A stretch of 64,000 nt of DNA from Campanula takesimana (taxonomy: Eukaryota; Streptophyta; Magnoliopsida; Asterales; Campanulaceae), in contig JAOWBW010000131.1 of NCBI GenBank assembly GCA_026119855.1, forward strand, positions 372,001 to 436,000. The letters run 5' to 3'. Shown in pieces: positions 55,850-64,000 of the stretch. The position numbers were made by a program, and so were the translations under genes. Each line of letters starts with the position of its first letter. The stretch's first letter is position 1. The notes under the pieces were generated by a model. The model saw only the letters and a program-made list of their open reading frames with translations, had not been told where the DNA came from and made no database searches.

Positions 55850-56395
55850 TAATATTTTTTTTATACAATGAGATTTTCTTTCCTACTCACAATAACTTTT
55901 CACTCACTATTCTTTCCCGCTCACAATAACTTTTCACTCACTATTCTCTACATCACATTCTTTCTCTTATTACACTTTCCACATTCATAATACATCCAGA
56001 AAAAAACAAATACAGCAAAATAAAATGTCAAGATTAGACTAGACACAATCAACTAAATCAATATGCCAAGATCATTAATGAAAATGCATAAAATCGAAAA
56101 TTTAAATTTCATTTTCACAATAGAGTATGTACAAAAATATGGATTTTAATCTACTTTTATCTCCTTTGGAACAGAAGTAGCTTTCTTGACAAAGGGAAAA
56201 ACAAGAAAGATTGCTCATTATTTTAACTGGTAACATTTGCCGAATTAAACAAGGAATTACATTTTTCTATTTTCCCTTTAATACAAAAGAATAGTAAATA
56301 AATAAATAAATCAAACTGCTCAACCCAAAAAGAGGATCAAAATAACCTGAATTTTATCCACACCAAGAGTTCAAATGCTATAGAATTTGGTGGTT

Positions 56396-57111
56396 TCAAA
56401 TATCCGAATAGTCTTTCAACCCCTCCAACGAAGATGACGAAGACATCGACCTTCTAATATTACTAGGCATAAAATATAACGGATCCACGTAGCCGTGATA
56501 TGATGAACTTGTGGTCATATTCGTCGTTGAACACATGAAATCTGAAGTGTTTGGTGGGAAGAACGGAAGATTATTAAAACACGGAGAAGAAGAAGAAGAA
56601 TAATGTTGATCAAACAAAGGTGGTGGCATGAAACAAGAATTCACCGTAGGGTCGCTCAAGCAACTCCCATTTTCATCCGTAACAACAGAATTCATAGACT
56701 CGTCATCCTCGTTACTATTAGGACTTTTACTATTATTATTATTTGCACTCACGTCGTTCCCACCTGGCGATCCGTTATTATTGACATCAGGCTGTGGAGG
56801 GGGATCATCCTCACATTGCGTGTACCCTGTCAGCTTCTGAACCAATGCCATGAAATCGCGTGGATGCGTGTGGATGATTCTCGGGGAATGCGTGTAGATG
56901 ATGACAGGCGGGCGGTGGTGCTGAGGCTGCTTGATCAGAGCCGGAGTGTTGGGGGCCAGACAGGTCGAGGAGGCGGAGGAAGGAGGGGAGGAAGATTTCT
57001 TGATTGAGTAGGATTCTTTGTTGATCTTGAATGGAGATGGTGGGATGATGGTGAATCATACAAGCCATTGTTGTTTTCTATCTTTGGATGGAATGGTTGT
57101 TTAGGACTCAT
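56396..57111 (-). CDS. VQ-motif protein (about 238 aa), apparent frameshift near the N-terminus
   Basis: The core PVIIYTHSPRIIHTHPRDFM followed by ALVQKLTG holds the F-x3-VQ-x-LTG motif of plant VQ proteins, which are nuclear cofactors that bind WRKY factors or MAP kinase targets. The N-terminal start at 57111 (MSPKQPFHPKIENNNGLYDS) and the Ser- and Asn-rich C-terminus (RRSMSSSSSLEGLKDYSDI) fit the family, and the single exon is usual. The start frame and the VQ frame are joined only if one more C is present in the run at 57042-57044; the total of 716 bases is one short of a multiple of three. The VQ frame alone opens at Met 56851, inside the motif, so that is not the real start. I cannot assign the exact subgroup. 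Confidence 0.87.
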
Positions 57112-57143
57112 TTCAATGAATGAGGTGAAAGTTTGGTGTGGTA

Positions 57144-57153
57144 CTATAAATAG
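57144..57153 (-). promoter_or_regulatory. TATA-like site upstream of the VQ gene
   Basis: CTATTTATAG on the minus strand, 33-42 bases before the start codon. It would imply a very short leader, so a more distal promoter is possible. Confidence 0.35.
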
Positions 57154-57614
57154 GCTAAGATTAAGGAGGTGGAGTGTAACATGTGGAAATTAGTTCTCTT
57201 ATTTTTATTGTTATTGTATAAACTAAAATATCGGGTTGTGGTTATGTGTTTGGTGAATGTGAAGTTAGATTTATGCCAGATAAGGTAAGTGAGGGTATTT
57301 TGGTCATTTCAAGTTGAGAATTTGTAGTTTCATGCACGTGGACAAGGATTTGTGGTTTATTTATAAGTGTGAGTGGCTATCGGGAAGTAGTTATTCTATG
57401 TGTGATTTCACCATAATTATAGACGGTGGGGATGCGACGGATTTGGCGGGTAAGTAAATCTGGGCTTCTAAATTTTATGAGAAAATCAGTGTGGTTTTTT
57501 TTTTGGCAAGGAAAATTAATAGCAAACCGAAAATTAGATTTCTGTACCGGAGGAATCACCATTCTCCTGTAAGCTACTTATAAAATTTTATCATGCCTCC
57601 TTTACTAATTACTA

Positions 57615-57928
57615 CTTCCGTCCCAGAGTAAGAGTCTTACCTCTCAAATGCACGGAGATTAAGAAACGATGAATGTGAATTAAGTGTTGTGAGCGTAAAA
57701 ATAAAGTAAGAGAGAGAATGAGTGAAAGGGAATAGTAAGGTTATTGGTGTTGTGAGTGTAAAAGTAAAGTAGGAGAGATAATGAGTTGGATGAATAATAA
57801 AGATTCCTTGCCATTTTAGGAATAAGACTCTTACGCTGGAACGTACCAAAAATAGAATCTTACGCTGGAACGTACCAAATAGAAAGTATAATAGAAAGTA
57901 TGACTCTTACTCTCTGAGACGGAGGGAG
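57615..57928. mobile_element. Stowaway-like MITE (314 bp)
   Basis: CTTCCGTCCCAGAGTAAGAG...CTCTGAGACGGAGGGAG with TA flanks. TCTTACGCTGGAACGTACCA is duplicated near its right end (57829, 57858). Confidence 0.85.
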
Positions 57929-58244
57929 TAATTGAAGGTTTAATTATTAATTTCCATTAGAGATCTGTGAACAAGACTTTGTGAATATTTTGTATTTTAT
58001 GCCCCCCAGTATACCTTGTTTGTATGCAAACATGTGTTAGGAGCAATCAATAATCTAAAATATATAATGATTTTAATTCAAGTTGCATAAGCATATTACT
58101 GAAATGAAAGAACCTTGAATCACATTTCACATGGCAGCAAGCAAACAAACACAAACTAACTTGCTATTTTTCTTTTTTATCCTTATGTATTTACAGTCCT
58201 GGATATTCTTTTTAGAGCAAAGTATATGTACAAATAAGTTTACA

Positions 58245-61200
58245 TCATTTCTTCTTCTTGTCCTCTTTTATTCTTTCGAGAACAACGGGGGCAGCGGGTA
58301 TGCTGAACCACCACTCTCTCAATCTCCTCGACCATCTTTCCGTGCTTGCCTTCCTTATAGGCGAGTATTTTGTAAACTCCTCCAAGAAAATGAGTAGAAT
58401 CAAGTATTTACTGGGTACAAACGTTATAATCACCGCAATGACCAGAAGACCGACCACCAGCTTCTCACTTGCCTAAAAAAAACAAAAACAAAAACAAAAA
58501 CAAGCATATATTAATCTCAAGAAAATGCACATTATATATAGCCAAATCCCAAATTATTATGAATCTTAGTTCCTCAATCCCAAAAACAATCACACTTACC
58601 ATTTTCATTCGTCCAAAAAGGTAAGAAAAACTAGATGAATGTCCATATTTCATTTTGAGGGGCATTCGCGACAATGTTGAACCTAAGCTTTTTTTTAGTA
58701 ATACAAGTATATAAAAAACAATGATTGGAATAATTATAGTGAATTGTGCAACGTACTACTACCAAAATAACAGATAATTCAATGTACTCATTAGTGACCT
58801 ATACTCCCTCCGTTCCGGGTAAGTTGCAACAATTTGCCATTTTGGGCATTCCACTTAAGTTGCAACAATGACAAATAAGGAAACTCTTTTATCATTTTAT
58901 AATCCTCCACTCATTCTCTCTCTTCCTCCCTACCACTTATTATTCTCCACTCATTCGCTTCCCCCCCCCCCACTAATTCTCTCTCCTCCTCACCACCTTT
59001 CATTCTTAATAAAATATTATATCCTTAAATCCTACAATTTTTTCTCTATGTTGCAACTTAAATGAAACGGAGGGAGTATAGGCAACATACATTTGCATTG
59101 GTTAGCCAATAATGCAACATACTTATTTTTTGAACTTAGGGTGTCAAAAGTTAACGTGAGTCGTTTTACGTGGCACTGCAACATCAGCGCCATGGCAGAT
59201 CCACGTCAGGGCCACATCATTGAATTCAAAGTCAATGCCGAAATGGCGCTTACATGGATCTGACTGGTGCTGTCAGTGCCAAGTCAGTGGCTCCGTTAGT
59301 TTTTTGACGCCGTAAGTTAAAAATAGATGTACGTTGTATTATTTGATAACGTATTTAAAAGTACGTTTCACATATTTGTCACTAACGACTATTTTGCATT
59401 ACATGAAAAAACCTCGAAAGTACGTTGCATATGTAGGTTGATTCCCCCTCAATGATCTATATAGGATTGCAAGTTTAAGTGGGAATTAGAACTTAATGTA
59501 TGATGAGGGAGGGTTTAGTAACTTACCCAAAATTTGGACATTCATTTAGGGACGGAGTGAGTAACATAGTTTCATGAAGATACAAGTAAAGCCATATCAT
59601 TAAAAAGTTTGCCGTTGTACAACATGGCTCCTTTTTTTGGGACGGAGGGGACACTTGAAGAACTAAAAGCGGATGACAGTCTTTAAAAAGCTAAAAGCGG
59701 GGTGAGAATACAAACCTGTGGGAACATGGACAAGAGTAATGCACGGAACTTGAGGAGGAAAATGTTAGCATCCTGGATAAGTTCTTCCCCTTGAGAAATA
59801 GCAGTCTGAACAGCCAAGAGTTGCTCCATTGTGTTCATAGGGGGAGGGGCCAAGACCTTTAGTTCGTAAACAGTTCGTCCTTGATTGAACCACCGTGTAA
59901 GGACCATGAAGACCGCAAAAAAGACGTGTAACAATGCAAAGGCATAAGCCGACCATCCCCTGTGAGAAAGGAAAATCGAAAGAAGAGGGGGGAAATTAAA
60001 TTTAAATGCTCTCCATGCAAGTGGTAAAGATATGCTATAATGCGAATTCATACAAGGTATGGAGTTATCTCATGGCTCATAATTAAGAACGGTCAAGTAA
60101 GTCTAGTCACATGGTTCCGTGTAATGAGGGTCAAATGAGAACCCCTTTTTGTTCTCTATTCATATAAGAGGGTCAAATGAGAACCCAATATAAGCAACAA
60201 AGAAATCAATGAAACCTTAAAAACGGAAATCAATTTATGATATTACCTGCAAGTTTCAAAATCCAAAAAGGAACAATAGCGGCCAAATTTCAGATTGAAC
60301 AATCATTTCGCAAAGTTCATTTTTTTCTGTTAATCTTATTGTTGTTCATGAATTCTTCTCTACGTTTCCCTAAGCACATAACTCTACTATTACCTTATTG
60401 TGGATATATCAGCATAGCTACACAAAAGCTTTAGATGCTAGAACTGGCCAATTATTAAATGTTCAACTTTACCAGTAACTCAAAAGAGTTTAGGCTTGAG
60501 ACCATTGACAGAATTCTACAAGTAAACTCTAAAAAAGGGTAGAGAGTGTTGCAAGCAATCTTTAATAGCTTCATATTCTCATACAAAATAAGTATTTTGA
60601 AATATGAATTTATAAGCATCAAACGAAATGCATAAATGACTGTTGACCAAACACATGACATTCTTCCAGATCATATATGCTCACGGTAATCTTTGGCATG
60701 TTTGAAATACACCCTCTGTCCCGGATATTTTGTCCCATTTGACTTTTTACAGTCAACACCAATGAACTTTAACCAAACATTGGTGTCAATCTAATAATCT
60801 TAGAGAAATTCTAAAAATTGTAATTGTTACTTAAATCATTAAGTGATTTATCAATAACAAGTTTTAGAATTTCATTGTGGTCATTGGATTGACACCAATG
60901 TATGGTCAAAGTTAATGTGTGCTGATCATAAAAAGTCAAATGTGACAAACTTTCCAGGAAGGAGGAAGTATGAATTTATAAGCGTCAAACAAAATGCATC
61001 ATGATTGACTTTTAACATATCATCAATATAACTAACTCCAGCAACGCCAACAAGAGGGGCTAAAGAGACCACACAAGATGATTACATTACATAATGCACG
61101 TAATCGCAAACATTGGCCCAAATTTAGATTAAATAGTTTGGTTATATGTATTTTCTGTGTTTCAGGATCTTTGAATGTTGTATTTATGTAAATTTGGTTA

Positions 61201-63901
61201 AAATTCAATTTTCAGTTATCAGTGTTTCACAACCTAAAAGTCCCTTGTGCACACTTGCATAATCTAGACCTGAACTTCTTGTTCTCCTTAAGTTTGGTTT
61301 GTTTCCTTAACTTACCCGTCCTCAATTTGGCTAATTAACCTTCATTCGTTTGCCATTAATGTCGTTGTTCATAAATTCTTCTCTACTTTGCCTAAGCACA
61401 AAACTCTAGCATCAGTTGATGCAGAGAAATCATCAACGATACACTACGGCTTTAGGCGCTAGAATTTGCCAAGTATTTATTGTTCAACTTTCCCAAGAAC
61501 TTGAAGAGTTTAGGCTGAGACCATTGACAAAATTCTACAAGCTAGAACAAGGAATCTAATAAAGAGTTGAGAGTGCCGCAAGCAACAATCTTACAATAGC
61601 TCATTTTGTCATACAAAATATATACTTCAACAGAAAACTCTCCCAATTGAGATCCGAACATCGAGGGTATTCAATGACTAAGTTTCAGAACAAAAACACA
61701 GAGGCAGTGAGTAATTACAGAGAGATTTATAGAAAATACAGAGTCAATGTCTAATGGAAGACCAGGGTTCATTCAACAAAAAAAAATGTACTGGGTGTTC
61801 AAAATATGAGAATTGTCACTAAATAATTGCTTATCTAACATCCCCCAGAATTGAGTACTAGGACGGAGTACTAGAGTAAATATCATAATCTGCAGTAGCA
61901 TCCTATGGTTTCAATGAAACAAGTCTACTTTAGAAGCATAGAAACCAAAGCTATTGCCCCCTCACTACCAAACAAGGGTTTTCGGACAAAGATGATACTA
62001 CTTGGTGATTCTTCTACTACTATGAAAATGCAATAAAAGGTACATGTGACTGGATAAGAATTGTAGGTCCGGAAGTTTAACTAGAAAAAACCCTCTGTCT
62101 TCAAATTTGTGTGATATATTCTCACATTATATGCATGTGATATATGTTCCCTTTATCTCTGTAAGCAAATCTCATTAAATTGTAATGCCCGTCAAGTAGT
62201 TTTGACCTTCCGTACACACAGACAGAAAAGCTTCCATAGTTCTGTCTGCCCTTGATTCAATAATCTTCCACTGCACCTTCCATGTAGATACTCTCGATGC
62301 TCGTTTGGTACGAAATAATCATGATTCCTTTTCATGTTATTTGCGCTATCATGGAATGAGGTTTATACTAAACCATCAAGAAAATGGAATGGTCACTCTT
62401 GCATACCAACGATCCCTTACTTGAGAAGCCTTAAACTAGCAGCTACCCAAATAACCCAAGCATCCGAAAGGCTATCTACACCTGAGTCTCAACTAGTCCA
62501 CGTGTAGGTGTAGAGTCCCACAAAAACTTCCCAACAATGATTTTATTGTAAACAAAATAGGATAAGGACATCAACTTGTTTAACAAACCAGCAGAATCTT
62601 GTTCGCATTTAAATCTAAAGCTCTTAAAACAACCATTATACAAATGAACGTATCAGAAAGACAGAAATACGTTCACCAACTTGAGAACAATTGAAAACGA
62701 AAATGAAGGAAACAACCAGTCATCAAATGCGTAAGTGGTAGCTTGAGTATGACAATTAGTAAACAGGGTCACCCAAAAATAAGCTCACCTCCAAATGATG
62801 AATGAGAACGTCAAACAGAAGGCGAACGACTTTATCGGCTCTTCCCAGTTTGCTAATTTAAGAATCCTCTTCCCAAGTTCAATCACAGGAAAGAGCAACT
62901 CCTGCAAGCACAATTAATATTTATATAACACTAAAATTGAAGACAATGAACATTCCACACTTTTTTTTAAAAAAATTAAATTGGGTTTTTATTAAAGTAT
63001 CCCCGTATGCTATTTTTTTGCCCTTTTATTTTGTTATTATTTTCATTTATTATTTTTTTTTTTTTTTTTTTTTGTGTGTGGACAACACTGGTGTTTCAAT
63101 GGTAGCATTGTTTTAACACATTTTCTTTCTTCAATCCTAATATCTAAGATCTATGATCAACATTTTATTTATAATTTTGACACCATTGGTTGCTTCAAAG
63201 AGAATACATTTCAATCCCCTAAACCAACTACTGGGATGTGTAACATAGGTTGCTCTGTTCAAAAAAGTTTCCTTAGATAACATGAATATAACAAAACAAG
63301 TATTTAAAAGTCATTTCGTACCTTCATCACTGCCAAATTGGTGTCAATGCCATCAACTTTAACTCCATCAACCGAGGCTTGTGCAACCACAACGTTCTTA
63401 TGACTACTTCTTGATGCCTTGACCGCCTTTTCTAGTGGGGTCAACTCTCCAACACTGATCTCACCCACAACAATCCCCTCCCCATCAACAACATTAGAGC
63501 TAGCTCCAAACACAAAGCCCAAATGAGAAGCCATTGCCAAAGCTGATATCGAATACATTCCCCCTTTAGGTTCATTATTTTTACTTTTCTCATGTTCTCT
63601 GGATTTCAACATATCCGAAAGAGCTTCCAATATTAGATCTCCACCAGGAAGTTGATCACAAACATTGAACATAAGAAGGGATTCACAGTTTAATGGGACC
63701 GTATAACTCAATTCTTTAAGTGCTTGTACTCTTAAAATACCAAGTATAGCTTTTAAAAGTGCTTCATCCCTCTCAACTCCAGTAATTTGGAATTTACGTA
63801 TAAAACTGTGGGCATATAATATTTCTCGAATAATGGCTAGCCAGTAGTCACGACGACTGTGCCCCTTAAGCTCTGGAAGCTCCATAATAACTGGTTCTGA
63901 T
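58245..63901 (-). CDS. DUF639 family protein, 3' half (last four exons)
   Basis: Exons on the minus strand: 63322-63901, 62789-62901, 59716-59959, 58245-58472 (stop TGA at 58245-58247). All borders are GT-AG and the phases agree, giving about 388 residues without a break. Markers: ELPELKGHSRRDYWLAIIRE, GVERDEALLKAILGILRVQA, then SFAFCLTFSFIIW, SAYAFALLHVFFAVFMVL, KLVVGLLVIAVIITFVPSKY and the end REWWFSIPAAPVVLERIK with a lysine tail. The three hydrophobic segments suggest a membrane-associated C-terminus. The family is plant-specific and of unknown function. The 5' part lies beyond the right edge; position 63902 begins an intron. Confidence 0.9.
58473..59715 (-). other. Last intron of the DUF639 gene (1243 bp)
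   Basis: Holds a MITE at 58804-59076 and decayed MITE-like ends (GGGACGGAGTGAGTA near 59550; TTGGGACGGAGGGG near 59637). A patch near 59160-59310 rich in CACGT and GTCAGTG words is not coding. Confidence 0.75.
58804..59076. mobile_element. Stowaway-like MITE in the last DUF639 intron (273 bp)
   Basis: CTCCCTCCGTTCCGGGTAAG...TGAAACGGAGGGAG with TA flanks. Confidence 0.87.
60339..61630. repeat. Diverged direct repeat of about 270 bp in the DUF639 intron
   Basis: TTGTTCATGAATTCTTCTCT (60342) pairs with TTGTTCATAAATTCTTCTCT (61365). Both copies continue through CCTAAGCACA, GTTTAGGCTTGAGACCATTG or its variant, AATTCTACAAG and GTCATACAAAATA-like text, about 1.0 kb apart. A second short pair, ATGAATTTATAAGC, lies on each side of the MITE at 60604 and 60970. 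Confidence 0.75.
60711..60968. mobile_element. Decayed MITE in the DUF639 intron
   Basis: ACCCTCTGTCCCGGATATTT on the left and TTCCAGGAAGGAGGAAGT on the right are imperfect inverted ends. TTTGACTTTTTACAGTCAAC near the left mirrors TGATCATAAAAAGTCAAAT near the right. Confidence 0.6.
62905..63321 (-). other. Intron between two DUF639 exons (62902-63321)
   Basis: AT-rich, with a long T run (63050-63073). Nothing else seen. Confidence 0.8.
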
Positions 63902-64000
63902 CTACAATAGAAACACTATATTGCATTAAAAGTAGGTTCAATAATACACAACATTTCAGGAATGAAATAATTCAATTAACCAACTCTGCGTAATAAGATT

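Larger units (their letters stand above)
52577..56395. other. Intergenic DNA between the L14 and VQ genes
   Basis: 3.8 kb without a host gene that I can see. It holds a 55-bp tandem repeat, a hAT-type MITE, two Stowaway-like MITEs and a hAT element remnant, all listed separately. The parts between are AT-rich. Around 55200-55320 a GC-richer patch has no supported frame. Confidence 0.6.
57112..58244. other. Intergenic DNA between the VQ gene and the DUF639 gene
   Basis: Upstream region of the VQ gene and 3' flank of the DUF639 gene. It holds one MITE (57615-57928). No other gene seen. Confidence 0.6.
59960..62788 (-). other. Intron of the DUF639 gene (2829 bp) with an internal duplication
   Basis: Contains a decayed MITE at 60711-60968 and two related segments (about 60339-60600 and 61363-61630). 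No other gene or element is recognised. Confidence 0.75.

Noticed and set aside
56603..57007. Plus-strand frame opposite the VQ gene
   Set aside because: Shadow of the minus-strand coding region; composition follows the VQ codons.
1..64000. A defence system, gene cluster or other new pathway
   Set aside because: The non-transposon genes are three unrelated single genes of known plant families; nothing suggests a joint function.

Overview
The window is nuclear DNA of a flowering plant. It holds intron-containing genes of plant-specific families (a HUELLENLOS-type mitochondrial L14 protein, a VQ-motif protein, a DUF639 protein), Helitrons with plant-type ends, many Stowaway-like MITEs with CTCCCTCCGTCC-type ends, and Ty3/gypsy elements whose primer site TGGCGACTCC(A/G)CTGGGGA resembles that of the Tat/Ogre group. 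A eudicot is likely. A position in Caryophyllales is only a guess, from the GTGTGAGACGGTCTCACAC repeat.

Region 1 (1 to about 28.6 kb) is one nested stack of mobile elements. The oldest layer is a PIF/Harbinger transposase gene on the + strand. Its C-terminal part survives at 18051-18457 and 26808-26902. Copia-1 (+) sits in it, with its 3' LTR at 16512-18050. Element B (+, Ty3/gypsy, 3' LTR 9616-11093) sits in the copia-1 gag. Element C (-, 5' LTR 6613-7802) sits in the 3' tandem array of B. Element A (-, 5' LTR 2345-3846, same family as B) sits in C. A, C, B and copia-1 all continue past the left edge. Element D (+, 18458-26802, same family as C) is complete, has a 5-bp target duplication (ACGTG) and splits the Harbinger frame. 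Two Helitrons (12797-14551 in the copia-1 pol; 26933-28556 just after the Harbinger stop) complete the stack.

Region 2 (28.6-47.2 kb) is AT-rich intergenic DNA with MITEs and four long-TIR, Mutator-like elements (31793-38514, 39255-40864, 41036-42163, 45185-46466). Three of them have clear 9-10 bp target duplications. The first holds a young, lightly damaged copia element (33384-38392). A small TRIM-like LTR element lies at 43037-44521.

Region 3 (47.2-64 kb) carries the host genes: the L14/HUELLENLOS gene (47517-52576, +) with site II and telo-box promoter motifs and a 4-kb intron containing a copia relic; the VQ gene (56396-57111, -); and the 3' half of a DUF639 gene (58245-63901, -) that runs off the right edge. 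The L14 and VQ genes each need one extra base in a short homopolymer to read through. The same defect appears in the Harbinger and hAT remnants, so base-level assembly error must be weighed against pseudogenisation. I found no convincing new biological system. The most interesting material is the nest order, the two gag-only copies in opposite orientation, the exact Helitron junctions, and a shared terminal pattern among the four long-TIR families.
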